NCBI GenBank assembly: GCA_024220505.1
Contig: JAKZZE010000001.1
Span: forward strand, 1,612,001 to 1,676,000
DNA from: Rhizopus arrhizus
Taxonomy: Eukaryota > Mucoromycota > Mucoromycetes > Mucorales > Rhizopodaceae
Reading direction: 5' to 3'
Length of the DNA stretch: 64,000 nucleotides
The position numbers and the translations under genes were made by a program. The notes below the pieces were generated by a model that made no database searches, was not told the origin of the DNA, and saw only the letters and a list, made by a program, of their open reading frames with translations. This document shows, piece after piece, positions 46,561 through 57,706 of this stretch (position 1 is its first letter; each line of letters opens with the position of its first letter).

Positions 46561-48079
46561 ATGGAATTTATGACAGGTCAGCATTATTGGCTTGATCATG
46601 GTAATTGTAGTAAACTATTAAGCTTACCAAAAGAGCTTTTATTGGAAATAATTACAAATGTCACTTTTGAAAAAACACTTTATCCAACATCCTTATTGGA
46701 ATTATCGTCTTGTTGTAAATACCTTCATCATCTTGTACATAAAGATCCTTGTCGCCTTCAAACAATATGGTCCCAAGCATTTCACTCTAGATTTGATACA
46801 AGAGCAATTTATCGTCGCAGATTACATTCTTTTATTCATTGGCAAAAAGTATTAGAAAGACGTTGTAGAGCATTAAATCACTGTAGATTATTTGCTTTGA
46901 ATTCGATTGACATGAAACTATTAAATTTAATTGATTGGGAAGTTATTTGGGATATGTTGACTGAACATGGTAAGTGATAGAAAAAAGAAAGAAAGAGATA
47001 ATAATAACATTAAGAATAGATCAAAATAATGTTTATCATCTGTTAAATCATAAAGTTCAAATAGCAGCAGGTGCCTTGTTTCAATTAGGTCCCTTTCATG
47101 ATAGAAATATGTATCCAACCGTGTTACCTATTCTATCACTCTTGGTTAATTATGGTAAGCATTCTCCCCCACTTTCTATTCACACGTGTTCTCACCATTT
47201 AAAGATTTCACAATCACCCGATTTTTTGCTGTAGAAAACTCTTGTTCTTTTGTGTCACAAGAAATAAGTCAATTTGCTTATAATTCTGAAGCAGACATAC
47301 TTATCACAAAACACACACCATTTAAATATCACAACACTCCTTTTATTAAACCCATTCGATTCTATCCAGCTCAAGATTCAATTTCATCCGCTTTTCATCT
47401 TTTCTTTACAACCATCTTTGCTTCTCATCCCAATCTTTACCAATCTATCCCAGGCTGTATTCCAATTCCTCTCTTTAGCTTACACTCTGAACTATTTGAT
47501 GTTGAATATCTCAGAAGATATGAACGAAATCTATTCTTTTCTGATATTACAACTAATATTTATGCTCAATCAGGTCTTACTTCTCCTAATTGTTTTGTAA
47601 GTGAAGCACATCTGATTGAAGGTGACTGGATCGGTTATTATTCCTTTCAAGATACCGAAAATAATGAAGATGAAAACTTGGAAGATTGGTTTGATGGACC
47701 GATGCGTATCACCTTAAAAATTGTACCACTGGAAAATGTGACAGCTCATTGTTCATCTGTCAATCAAAAAGATACTCATTCCGCTTTCCCTCTTCTTCAT
47801 CTACGCACATGTCCTTTAACCCGATTTGAAGGTACTGGGATCGATAACTCTGGTTCTTTTCTTATCTCTGGTCTTATTGATGACTCAGAAGAAGGTCAAG
47901 TCACTTGGGAAAAGAATTATATTGAATCTGGTGAAACTTGGGAATATTCTGGTCGCTTTCTTTGGCCTATGGGCTTATGTGGAAGATGGGGTGATGAAGA
48001 ATATGGTGGTCCTTGGTGGATGTGGAAAGTGAATAATAATGAAGCTAATTTACCTACTATTTCTTCTATGGCAAAATAA
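46561..48079 (+). CDS. F-box protein with a conserved C-terminal domain (472 aa)
   Basis: Predicted substrate adaptor of an SCF ubiquitin ligase. Exons are 46561-46969, 47020-47154 and 47205-48079, phase kept, 473 codons with the stop. The F-box is near residues 20-65 (LLSLPKELLLEIITNVTFEK, LLELSSCCKYLHHLV). The middle part is helical. The C-terminal 200 residues form a beta-rich region with IEGDWIGYYSFQD, WFDGPMRITLKIV, FEGTGIDNSGSFLISGLIDD and GRFLWPMGLCGRWGDE. This tail resembles that of other fungal F-box proteins that end in a substrate-binding beta-sandwich/barrel. The target is unknown. Confidence 0.88.
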
Positions 48080-48551
48080 TCTATGTATACCCTTTGAGTC
48101 CCTTTGTAAAATTAATATGCAAAAAAAAAATAACTTTATAATACATGATTCATTCTATTACATAAGCATACATAATAAATAAGCAACGTTTTTAGCAGGA
48201 TTCTCTCTCTCTCTCTTTGTAAGTTCGAACCGGACATTGAAATCGGATAAATTGTCGGAAATCAACAAAGTGTCGCTTTATTGTCCAAAACGAATCTCAC
48301 TCCTTAGCATCCACTTGTGTGAAAAGGTAGAAACAAACATCCATCCTAGAAGTGAATAAGGGAAAGAGAGATCAACCTGTAAAGCTTTAAAATTATTCAA
48401 GTTTCAGAATACATCCTATAAATAACGCAGCAGTAAAAACCAACAGTACATTGCGAAATTCTCTTTCTCTTTTTTACTTTATTTAAATTATGCATCATTT
48501 CAATTCGACATTTTTTCTAATTTCGAATATTTTCTTTTTCTAGCAAATAAA
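48080..48551. promoter_or_regulatory. Upstream region of the eL32 gene
   Basis: 472 bp between the F-box stop and the eL32 start. A CT microsatellite lies at about 48203-48219 and a pyrimidine-rich segment ends in TTTCTTTTTCTAG just before the start codon. The latter could be a 5'-UTR intron end, common in ribosomal protein genes. Confidence 0.4.
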
Positions 48552-49004
48552 ATGGTTACTCCCGCTGTAAAACATACTATTATCAAGAAGCGTACTGCTC
48601 ACTTCAAGCGTCACCAATCTAACCGTTTTATGCGTGTTGGCGTAAGTGTTTTTAATAACATTGAGAATTACATTTTTACAGATTTTGCATTGAAATAGGA
48701 ATCCTGGAGAAAGCCCAAGGGTATTGATTGTAACATGCGTAGACGTTTTAAGGGACAAGCTCCCATGCCCAAGATCGGTTACGGTTCTGCTAAAAAGACT
48801 CGCAATCTCTTGCCCAACGGTTTTCGCAAGTTTACTATTTCCAATGTTCGTGAACTCAACTTATTGTTGATGCACAACCGCTCTTATGCCGCTGAAATCG
48901 CCCACAATGTTTCTTCCAAGAAGCGTGTCGCTCTTCTTGAACGTGCTGCTCAATTGAACGTTAAGGTGATCAACGCTGGTGCTCGTCTTAGATCTCAAGA
49001 ATAA
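48552..49004 (+). CDS. RPL32: 60S ribosomal protein eL32 (131 aa)
   Basis: Large-subunit ribosomal protein. Exons are 48552-48641 and 48699-49004, with a 57-nt intron. The sequence is highly conserved: [19 protein letters not shown], then [40 protein letters not shown], and the end [13 protein letters not shown]. Length is normal for the family. Codon use is more GC-rich in third positions than in its neighbours, as expected for a highly expressed gene. Confidence 0.98.
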
Positions 49005-50416
49005 ATGATATGTATAATATGAATGAATATCAAGATATTACAACTTTTTCAGCTTTATATTATTTTTTATTTTTATGTTGTATGTGGGAACATAAAGATA
49101 TATGAGAAGGTGAATTTTGCTTATTGATGAGTGTGTCAGAGTTACACAACTAAGGAACATTAACTGAATCTGAAAATCAAATCTTCTTTATTGGGTTTAG
49201 CCCATTTGATTTTAGATAGGCTGTGTAATAATAAATTGCTATTGTAGAATTCTTTTCACTTTCTTCATAGCATGATATCTTTATAATATGGATAAGAAAA
49301 ATATGAATAGTTAGGCATAGCTGTTTTCTATTAAAAGCTTTTATTCAAAGAAGATTCATAATCCTTTTGCTTTCGTTTCCAAGTATTAAAAAAAAATGAA
49401 AAAGTCAAAAACTGTTATTATGCAGCTTTTATTTTCATGATCCGCACATTAGGCAAAATAGTGTAACATGTAAGCCTAAAAACAAAGACTTTTTAATGGT
49501 TAATCATCCGTACTTGAGAATTACAAGTTTTACTCTTAAAAAAATAGGATGATTAAAATTACATTCTTTACCGTTTATACTACAACAATTATTTCTGAAT
49601 AGCAAAATCGCAAATTGACTCTTCCCTCGTATTTGGCAATCATCCATTTTTTTTCTGCAATTGCCTTCTGCATATCTTATTACAGATGATCTCTAGAAAG
49701 ACAGTAGTGATAATTTTTGAGTAATTCTTAATATTCTTACAATAACTGCTCATTGTTAAAATTTCATATTTTTCAGGCACATTCTCAAGTTGTTTTGTAT
49801 TGGATCAAAATTTTGATATATACTAATCACATTATTGAGCTTTCACAAAAAAATAAATTTTGTAACCCTTTGACATTATTGATGCTCTTAAATCTTTCCT
49901 TAATCGTATTTCCATCTAGTTCAGTTTATCAAAGCTAGCGTCGAAACTTGGACGAAATAATAATGTTCTATCACTTTGTAAATAATGAAGGACTCCATTT
50001 TCAAAAAGAAACCGATTCTTTTTTTTTTTTTTTTTCAAGCGAGATAAAAGATACGGTCAACAATCAGTTTGAAAGAGCTTCTGATGCCTATGTGCTCTTT
50101 TGTTATGGGAAATTTCAAAAGGAAAAATATACCAAAGCTAAACGTAAAGTAAACTTTTATAGTGAAATGCTATTTTGCTTTATCGTGATCGAAATACAAA
50201 AGTTTATATTCAACTTAGCTAATATTTTGTATTATTATTGATAAGAAAAATATAGTAATGTAGTATCTGATAGAAGCATTTTTGGGTAGAGCTTCTTTTA
50301 ATATTTGCGAATTCAAGTTTGTTCACCAACTAAAATTGAAATAAATGAAAAAAGTTGCTAATATTGCATTTTATTGAGCGTTTATTTTAAGCAAGATATA
50401 GAAATTTTAAACATCT
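49005..50416. other. Intergenic, no confident gene
   Basis: 1.4 kb, AT-rich. One plus-strand frame at 49948-50241 (about 97 codons) is interrupted in composition by a poly-Phe run and is not called. No repeat ends were recognised before the broken BTB gene. Confidence 0.45.
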
Positions 50417-50807
50417 TTACTCTTCTCTGGTGGCAACTATAACCTTTGTTTCATCTTTAAACTGCCATCCATGACAATCAGGATTGAAATATCTCTTACA
50501 TGTTTTTCCGCAATGATTTGGTGTAGTGTGTTTGAAAATATCTCTTGAGCAAACCCAATAAGGATCTTGAGTGTTTAAAAAGGTAAGAAGTTCAAAATTC
50601 TTACAAATTGTGTCTGTTGTCTGTTTATTTTTATGGCATGAGTCTATTGTGGATAGCGCTTTAAACTGTTCCATTGACAAAATCTGATAAATTCTTTTTT
50701 TAACACTGCTGTCTCTGGTGGATTCAATGAGGATTCTTTGATCTATTGTTCTGCGCAAACTTTCCAACTGATAAAATTTCGCTTCTTCTTTCAGACAAGA
50801 AAGTACG
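50417..50807 (-). pseudogene. KCTD-like BTB gene, 3' part, cut off by a retrotransposon
   Basis: The 3' half of a BTB/T1-domain gene. Its minus-strand frame runs from the insertion site (50803-50807, GTACG) to the stop at 50417: LSCLKEEAKFYQLESLRRTI finishes the T1 fold, then a C-terminal region of about 110 residues carries Cys/His pairs (SCHKNKQTTDTICKN, NHCGKTCKRYFNPDCHGW). The other half of the gene is at 56789-57453. Reading across the insertion with one copy of the 5-bp duplication removed gives a continuous frame, so the retrotransposon landed in a coding exon. As it stands the fragment has no start of its own other than an internal Met. Confidence 0.88.
50803..50807. repeat. Left 5-bp target-site duplication (GTACG)
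   Basis: GTACG directly precedes the left LTR and is repeated directly after the right LTR (56784-56788). A 5-bp duplication is the usual length for Ty3/Gypsy integrases. Confidence 0.95.
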
Positions 50808-51228
50808 TGTCGTATCCCAACATACTTTAAACATGATTCATATTCAATTTATAAGAAATCAGAGTAGTGAATGCTTTACAAAGATTTATTACAGTCTTTT
50901 CTCTATTATTCGGTCATAACTAATTCCACTCCTTTAACTCAATACAAGTTGTTTTAATATAGCTCCTGATGCAATGAGACATAAATGAAAAATAGATCTA
51001 CTTAAATAATTATAAACAGTCCACTTGCATAACCAGGAACAGGTCTTCATACTAAAATTTATTCATGCTAGATCTACAGCTATAATTAATTAAAGTATCT
51101 TGAAAAGGATTTAATTGAATCTTCATGAAAAGGATATAAATACCAGATACAATAATATTAAATAAAAATATAACTTTTTTAAGTCTCGTTGAATTTTATA
51201 GTCTTTTTTATTCTTACGAGATAACACA
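50808..51228 (+). repeat. Left LTR (421 bp)
   Basis: Begins TGTCGTATCCCAACATAC and ends GAGATAACACA. A TATA-like GATATAAATACC at about 51133-51144 is a candidate promoter. Identical to the right LTR as far as I can read. Confidence 0.95.
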
Positions 51229-51241
51229 TTTTTTTCAACGA
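51186..51241 (+). promoter_or_regulatory. Candidate self-priming pair: LTR TCGTTGAA and downstream TTCAACGA
   Basis: Directly after the left LTR, where a tRNA primer site (usually starting TGG) is expected, the sequence is instead a T run followed by TTCAACGA (51234-51241). This is the exact complement of TCGTTGAA at 51186-51193 in the LTR, close to where transcription should start. Tf1/sushi-group chromoviruses are known to self-prime with the 5' end of their own mRNA folded back in this way. The match is only 8 bp, so this is an inference. Confidence 0.45.
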
Positions 51242-51274
51242 ATTCTAAATTTTATTTGCTCTATCCTATCAAAA

Positions 51275-54200
51275 ATGGCCATTCAAAACAACTTACCTAT
51301 GGAAATTACCACAATCAACAATGCTCAAGACATTAGCCCTATGGTTCCCGTTGATACTCATTCTACATCTAGTCAAGAAGCAACTGAACCAGTTTTGCCT
51401 TACCAGAACGATGCTGACATGATGGAGACAGCTGATGAAAATCCCCTGGTTACTAGTAACATTGATTCCTTGACCATACTTCGTCAACAATTGCAAGAAG
51501 TATCTCAAAGGTTTGCTAGAGGTGTATCGAACCACTTGCCCATGGATCAACTAGAAAGCCTTCGCAATGAAGCATCACATATTGCAAACTGTATCAAGTA
51601 TCTTTTGGAAGTCCAAACATACTGCGACCCTCCTAAGGTTGAAGCAACTCAGCAATATATTAACCAATCGTCAAGTCGGTTTGATCATTTCATCCCCAAT
51701 GACCTTCCTACATGGCAATGGGTTGGAAATGTGTGGAGAACGGACGTAGAGGTCCATGACTCTGTAGAAGACCTTCTGGATACATTCGCCCTGATTGTAA
51801 GTTCTAATGGACTTGCAATTGATCAACATTGGATGCGCTTGGTTCCAATTAAAATGAATAGAGACCAAAGATCCTGGTTTAATGAAATCCTAAAAGGTCG
51901 AAGCTTGAATTGGGATGAGGCAAGGTCGATCATCATCAACACGTATGCTACCCAAGATGTCGCTCAAACGCTGAATAATATTGATCAACTACTGACCATC
52001 AAGATGCAACAAGACGAGTCAATCGAGGCTTTTACTGACCGATTCCAAAGAATCAGACGTGCAGCAAAATGGCAAGATGACATCAGAACTGCAGCTTTGT
52101 TCAAACGTGCTTTACCTATCGCCTTGTATAAGGAAGTGTCCCGCTCCTTGCTGAACTTACCTTTGAACATGCAAGACTCGGTCTGTAAGGTGTCTGCCAA
52201 GGCCCGTACAGTCATCTCCTCAAATATTTGCAATGATGAAGCCATGGCTGCTAATATTACAAAGCGTAATATTATAAATCAATCGTCCGCATCTCCAATT
52301 TCGTTTGTGAGTGGTGCTGAAAAGTCAATGCACAACCCAAAAAATGCTAGTGGTCCAAGCAAACAAGGCCAAACTCAATTCAAACCTAGATCCAAATGTC
52401 TTGTTCATGGTAATGGCAACCATACCACTGAACAATGTAAAGTCCTCAAAAGGATCGCCACTGCCAATACTGCCACTACTGCCACTACTGCCATCAAGGT
52501 CACTCCACCAACAATTACAAAGAAAAATTGTTACAAATGTTCTGCCAATGTACCATGGAGTCCTGACCATGCCACTACCTGCAGCAGAGATAAAGTCAAG
52601 AGGTTCAACAGCCCTACTAAAGCTTTCCGTTCTGCTCGTTTCTCTGGTCATCACAATAGAAGTAAACATTCACCTGCCGCTGTCAACTTGAATGATCAAG
52701 AGCACAGCCACGGCAGTATGGACATAGATATTAGTAGCCTGCCTACAAACTATGACTGTAAGAAAAAAACTAGCAAACAGAATGAAGTGAAAACTAACCA
52801 TTCTTTGTATGTACCTATCACTATAGAAAACATCGACACCTTTGCCCTTGTGGACTCTGGTGCTTCTTTTAGCTCGATAGATATTACATTTGCTAATAAA
52901 AATAACATTAATATAAACAATAACGTTTCTGGTTCTATTATTTTTGCTACAAACGATAATAAGAGTAAACGTCTCGGTACAACTTCTAAAGCTTTAAGCT
53001 TGATTTATGGTGATAACGATGATACTCTCATTCATACATCACATATTTTCGAAGTTCTTCCACTTTCCTTTGATACAGATGCTGTCATTGGTTTAGATTT
53101 GATGCCTAAATTAAATATTTTAATAACAAATTTAGCTGTAAAACATCCAAACAAAAAACCTGCTGTGAAAGAAGAAATCGATGATACTCCTGAACCAAAT
53201 AATGCCCCTTATGGTACTAATGATCAACAAATTAATTTTATGGCCGCAGTCAAATCTGATCTCGATCAAAATGCACAGATACCAAAGAATAGTTTTTGCA
53301 CAGTACCTGAATCAATTATTCATCTTGATACAGAAAAGAACAAAACAGCCTATCGATCACCTTACCGTATTCCACTCAAACTGATGCCAGTAATGCGAGA
53401 ATGTGTTGATACATGGTTAAAAGATGAAGTGATTGAACATGCTTCACCGAGTTCAGAATGGAATTCTCCTCTCACTTTGGCACCCAAAAAGGATTTACAA
53501 GGGAATCTCACAGGTTATAGACCATGCCTAGATCCTCGTTTGTTGAATTCTATTTTGATATCTAATGATAAACAACCTATACCTAAAATTGATGAAATTT
53601 TTGATCAACTTCAAGGTTCAACTATTTTCACTACTTTAGACTTACGACAAGCTTTTCATCGATTCCAAATTTACAAACCTGATCGTGTCAAAACAACCTT
53701 CACTTTTCAAGGTCAACAATATATGTTCAAAGGTTGCCCATTTGGTCTCAAGCATATTGCTTCACGTTATCAAAGAGTCATTAATTCTATCCTAGCTGAT
53801 GTTCCTTATGCTCTTGCATTTGTGGATGATATTATCATTTTTTCTAAATCGTATGAAGAACATATTATTCATGTACAAAATGTCATCAAGAAGCTCACCA
53901 ATGTTAACTTAATCCTGAATGTTGACAAATGTCACTTTGCTCAAACATCTGTTTACTTACTTGGTTTTTGTGTTGATGCCAAAGGATCTCGACTCGATCC
54001 ACGCAAGGTTACAAACGCACTTTCTTGGGAAAAGCCATCCACAGGGAAAGATATTCAACGCTTCTTAGGGTTGGTAAACTACTTTAGGAAATACTTGCCC
54101 AACTTATCCGAAGTTACAGCTCCATTGGATAAATTGCGTTTTGAAGGCAAACTCACCAGCAAGGTTTGGGGTCAAGAACAAGACGACGCATTCACAAAAA

Positions 54201-56050
54201 TTAAACAACTACTTGCTTCTGCTCCAGTCTTATATCATCCTGATCTTAATGAACCATTCTATGTTGCAACGGATGCCAGCAATTATTCCATCGGTGCTGT
54301 TCTCTACCAGATCATTGATAAGCAAATCTGCCATCTTGGTTTCATGGCTCGTGCTTTGTCTACATCTGAAAAGAACTACTCAACTACTAAACGAGAACTA
54401 CTTGCTATTGTTTTCGCTCTCAAGAAGTTTCATCCATTTTTATGGGGTAATCCTTTCACTCTTTACACTGATCACAAGGCCCTTACTTACATCCACACTC
54501 AACCTGTCGCCAATTCTATGATGATACAATGGTTAGACACAATATTGGATTACGACTTCAAAATAATTCACAGACCTGGTATTCAAAACGTACTACCAGA
54601 CATGTTATCGCGTCTTTTCGAAACCGAAAGAACGCTGGTGGGGGATAAAAACCAACATAGAACCTGGATCACACCTCACATAGTTAATTCAAAAAACACA
54701 AATATGACTACTCGTATGATGATGCCTGATGATCTTGTAACCCCAGCACCAGAAGAACGGCAAGAATTACTACTCAAGACCCATCTTGAAGGGCACAGAG
54801 GTTCACAAGCAATGGTTACCACTCTACATAGTGAAGGAATCCATTGGACGAACTTGAAGCAAGATGCATTAGATTGTGTCAACAGCTGCCCTGATTGTCA
54901 AAAGTTTAATATTGCCAAACATGGATATCATCCATTATCGTCAATCTATGCTGATGCACCCTGGGATCATATTTGTATCGATACTGCCGGACCTATGACT
55001 ACATCAATTCAAGGAAACAATTATATTCTAGTTGTAGTAGACGTATTCACAAGATTTTGCGTACTCAAAGCAATGCCTGATAAATCTTCACATACTATCG
55101 CACTCGCATTAAGAAGCATACTATCACTCTTCGGTCGTCCAAAAATTATCCAAAGCGATAATGGAACAGAATATGTCAATGAAATCATCCGTAAATTCAC
55201 TGAAGTTTCTGGTATCGATCATCGCCTTATAACAGCATATCACCCTCGAAGCAATGGTATTGCAGAACGTTGGGTTGGAAAGACAAAGAATATAATATAT
55301 AAAAGACTTCAAGGCAAGAACGATGACTGGGACTTATACCTTGACAGTACCCAAGAAGCTCTAAACAACACACCAACTGCCTTACACGACACAAGACCAT
55401 TTTCACTGATGTTTGCTAGACGTCCAAATCAATTCAAGGACTATAGTGACGTGTCAATTCCTACAAACTACAATGAAACAAGAAAACAGTTTAATGGACA
55501 CATTACGAAATTTAATAACACTGTTTTACCAGCTATTCGCGAGAAAATCAAAACTTCTCAATCTGCTGCCGAAAACAAGTTTAACAAATCTCATCGAATT
55601 ATCAAGGAAATACCATCTGGTAGTCAAGTCATGATCAAGAATATAAACCGAACTACAAAAACAGATCCACTCTACATTGGAAATTATACAATTGTCAGAA
55701 AGAACCAAGGAGGAAGCTACATCCTAGTTGATGGTACTGGCGCACTTTTACCTCGAAATATTCCACCTTCACATATCAAAGTAATATCAGAAGAACAATC
55801 TGAGGTATATGATGTCGAAGCCGTAATTGACCACAAAGGCACTCCCGGTAACTGGTTATACTTGGTACGTTGGAAAGGCTATGATGCGAAAGATGATACT
55901 TGGGAACCTGAAAAACACTTTCACGACAACAGACCAATACTAAAATACTGGAATCGTCGAAATGGACAACGTAATGTTGAACCTAATTCAAGTGAAAAAA
56001 GACCAAGAAAAAACCACGACAATTCAAGCCGTAAAAGAGCAAGAAATTAA
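51275..56050 (+). CDS. Retrotransposon Gag-Pol polyprotein with chromodomain (1,591 aa)
   Basis: One uninterrupted frame with no gag/pol frameshift. Gag occupies about residues 1-450 and ends in two Cys/His clusters (near 375 and 418). The aspartic protease motif is LVDSGAS with Asp at about 527. Reverse transcriptase has FTTLDLRQAFHRFQI and FVDDI with Asp 851/852. RNase H has VATDASNYSIGAVL (Asp about 1000) and YTDHKALTYI. Integrase has an HHCC zinc domain (H-x4-H near 1170, SCPDC) and the catalytic triad Asp 1236 (ICIDTAG), Asp 1295 (QSDNGTEY) and Glu 1331 (GIAERW); the last two are 35 residues apart. A chromodomain follows at about 1508-1555 (WLYLVRWKGYDAKDDTWEPE). All catalytic residues are present, so the element is likely active. 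Confidence 0.97.
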   Translation: MAIQNNLPMEITTINNAQDISPMVPVDTHSTSSQEATEPVLPYQNDADMMETADENPLVTSNIDSLTILRQQLQEVSQRFARGVSNHLPMDQLESLRNEASHIANCIKYLLEVQTYCDPPKVEATQQYINQSSSRFDHFIPNDLPTWQWVGNVWRTDVEVHDSVEDLLDTFALIVSSNGLAIDQHWMRLVPIKMNRDQRSWFNEILKGRSLNWDEARSIIINTYATQDVAQTLNNIDQLLTIKMQQDESIEAFTDRFQRIRRAAKWQDDIRTAALFKRALPIALYKEVSRSLLNLPLNMQDSVCKVSAKARTVISSNICNDEAMAANITKRNIINQSSASPISFVSGAEKSMHNPKNASGPSKQGQTQFKPRSKCLVHGNGNHTTEQCKVLKRIATANTATTATTAIKVTPPTITKKNCYKCSANVPWSPDHATTCSRDKVKRFNSPTKAFRSARFSGHHNRSKHSPAAVNLNDQEHSHGSMDIDISSLPTNYDCKKKTSKQNEVKTNHSLYVPITIENIDTFALVDSGASFSSIDITFANKNNININNNVSGSIIFATNDNKSKRLGTTSKALSLIYGDNDDTLIHTSHIFEVLPLSFDTDAVIGLDLMPKLNILITNLAVKHPNKKPAVKEEIDDTPEPNNAPYGTNDQQINFMAAVKSDLDQNAQIPKNSFCTVPESIIHLDTEKNKTAYRSPYRIPLKLMPVMRECVDTWLKDEVIEHASPSSEWNSPLTLAPKKDLQGNLTGYRPCLDPRLLNSILISNDKQPIPKIDEIFDQLQGSTIFTTLDLRQAFHRFQIYKPDRVKTTFTFQGQQYMFKGCPFGLKHIASRYQRVINSILADVPYALAFVDDIIIFSKSYEEHIIHVQNVIKKLTNVNLILNVDKCHFAQTSVYLLGFCVDAKGSRLDPRKVTNALSWEKPSTGKDIQRFLGLVNYFRKYLPNLSEVTAPLDKLRFEGKLTSKVWGQEQDDAFTKIKQLLASAPVLYHPDLNEPFYVATDASNYSIGAVLYQIIDKQICHLGFMARALSTSEKNYSTTKRELLAIVFALKKFHPFLWGNPFTLYTDHKALTYIHTQPVANSMMIQWLDTILDYDFKIIHRPGIQNVLPDMLSRLFETERTLVGDKNQHRTWITPHIVNSKNTNMTTRMMMPDDLVTPAPEERQELLLKTHLEGHRGSQAMVTTLHSEGIHWTNLKQDALDCVNSCPDCQKFNIAKHGYHPLSSIYADAPWDHICIDTAGPMTTSIQGNNYILVVVDVFTRFCVLKAMPDKSSHTIALALRSILSLFGRPKIIQSDNGTEYVNEIIRKFTEVSGIDHRLITAYHPRSNGIAERWVGKTKNIIYKRLQGKNDDWDLYLDSTQEALNNTPTALHDTRPFSLMFARRPNQFKDYSDVSIPTNYNETRKQFNGHITKFNNTVLPAIREKIKTSQSAAENKFNKSHRIIKEIPSGSQVMIKNINRTTKTDPLYIGNYTIVRKNQGGSYILVDGTGALLPRNIPPSHIKVISEEQSEVYDVEAVIDHKGTPGNWLYLVRWKGYDAKDDTWEPEKHFHDNRPILKYWNRRNGQRNVEPNSSEKRPRKNHDNSSRKRARN

Positions 56051-56362
56051 CCGTGACTGCAATTCATCTTAATACGTATTATCTCAACGCCTTACGCTAC
56101 CTTTCAATAATTTAAAAAAACTTCCAATAATCCAATTTACAATGTCAATCCACATTCTATCCACAGTTCATTTACATGTAGAATCGTCAACATAAAAAAA
56201 CCTTTCACATGTTGCTACCTACACATTCTTATAACATGCACTTACGAATTACATATTGCTTTGCTCAATATTACACAACAGAGAACTTCACTTACACTCG
56301 TCTTCACAATTGAACACTCATGAATCTAAATCCAGAAGTAGTTATGACCTGGAAGGGGGCAA
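56051..56362 (+). other. Retrotransposon 3' untranslated region with polypurine tract
   Basis: 312 bp between the gag-pol stop and the right LTR. The last bases before the LTR, GGAAGGGGGCAA (about 56351-56362), are the likely polypurine tract used to prime plus-strand synthesis. No other coding frame. Confidence 0.8.
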
Positions 56363-56783
56363 TGTCGTATCCCAACATACTTTAAACATGATTCATATTC
56401 AATTTATAAGAAATCAGAGTAGTGAATGCTTTACAAAGATTTATTACAGTCTTTTCTCTATTATTCGGTCATAACTAATTCCACTCCTTTAACTCAATAC
56501 AAGTTGTTTTAATATAGCTCCTGATGCAATGAGACATAAATGAAAAATAGATCTACTTAAATAATTATAAACAGTCCACTTGCATAACCAGGAACAGGTC
56601 TTCATACTAAAATTTATTCATGCTAGATCTACAGCTATAATTAATTAAAGTATCTTGAAAAGGATTTAATTGAATCTTCATGAAAAGGATATAAATACCA
56701 GATACAATAATATTAAATAAAAATATAACTTTTTTAAGTCTCGTTGAATTTTATAGTCTTTTTTATTCTTACGAGATAACACA
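56363..56783 (+). repeat. Right LTR (421 bp)
   Basis: Same length and, by eye, same sequence as the left LTR. It is followed by the duplicated target GTACG at 56784-56788 and then by the remainder of the broken BTB gene. Confidence 0.95.
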
Positions 56784-57453
56784 GTACGGTTAAATCATTT
56801 GGCAAAAAATCGGTTTTTCCGGTTATAAAATATTGGAAAATGTATTCAAACATTTTCCCATTCCTGTTGATAAATATTTCTTGTTTTCCTTTTGAATCAA
56901 CAATTATCTTTTCTTTGTTTATAATTAGATCTTCAAAGAAAGATGATGTCTCCAAAGTATTTTTCAGAGTACAATATGAAAATCCGCCGACATTTAATCT
57001 TACAAATGAATTTTCACTATTACACATGTCTTCCTCAATCCATGTGTTCTCGATCATCTGCTGCTCTTTGATTTCAGCACTCGCGCTTTCATCATCAAAA
57101 GCTTGTGGCGTGTCTTCTTTTCTTGTCTTTTCAATTTGTTTACAGGATTCATTAAAAGCATGAGGTTGATAACCTTCACAAGCATTGTTCATATATACAG
57201 CCTCAATCTGGTCTTTACTTGGAGAATTATGCATACTTTTGATATCATCAGCTACTTTCTGTATGCATAAAGTTTCTATATCATTAACACTTTCATGCCT
57301 TTCGTTTTCTCTTTGAGAGTCAGAAACATGACATGTAAATTTAGGGCTTAACCCTATTTGAAATGTTTCAAAGTTGTCTCCTTTCTTCATTTTGTTATTA
57401 TAGTTTTTCATTGATTTTGTTATTCTTACTTTATAACTTCGATTAAATCTCAT
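56784..57453 (-). pseudogene. KCTD-like BTB gene, 5' part, cut off by a retrotransposon
   Basis: The N-terminal portion of the BTB/T1-domain gene split by the Ty3/Gypsy element. It begins MRFNRSYKVRITKSMKNYNN and has a low-complexity charged region to about residue 150. The T1 domain then starts: FVRLNVGGFSYCTLKNTLET, FFEDLI, EIFINRNGKMFEYIFQYFIT, FLPNDLT. The frame meets the LTR at 56783 and would read 15-20 foreign residues into it before a stop, losing the last part of the T1 fold and the Cys/His-rich C-terminus at 50417-50807. T1/KCTD proteins usually act as oligomeric adaptors, often for Cullin-3 ligases. Confidence 0.88.
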
Positions 57454-57706
57454 GCTTTATAAGTGTCACAAATAAAAAGAAGGAAAAAGGAAATGAACCT
57501 ATTTTTTTTTTTTTTTTCTTTAAACAACCTAATTTATCTCAACTAATACTGATGATAATAAATACAGGATGATTGATAGCATGTGATGCTTATGTTGTCA
57601 GTAAATTATAAGAGACAGCTATAACTTGCCGATATAAATACATACAGCCATCAGAATTTAATTGACTTGAAAGAAGATAGATGATGCTGATAGATGAGAC
57701 TTGATT

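Larger units (their letters stand above)
50808..56783 (+). mobile_element. Complete chromodomain Ty3/Gypsy LTR retrotransposon (5,976 bp)
   Basis: The element has 421-bp LTRs at both ends (TG...CA), a 5-bp target duplication, one long gag-pol frame, a purine-rich tract before the right LTR, and an integrase followed by a chromodomain. I see no difference between the two LTRs on reading them against each other, which points to a very recent insertion. The order protease, RT, RNase H, integrase places it in Ty3/Gypsy (Metaviridae-type elements); the C-terminal chromodomain places it among chromoviruses. It interrupts a BTB/KCTD-like gene on the opposite strand. Confidence 0.97.

Noticed and set aside
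52311..52691. Alternate-frame and antisense ORFs inside gag-pol
   Set aside because: Shadows of the 1,591-codon frame with no independent motifs.
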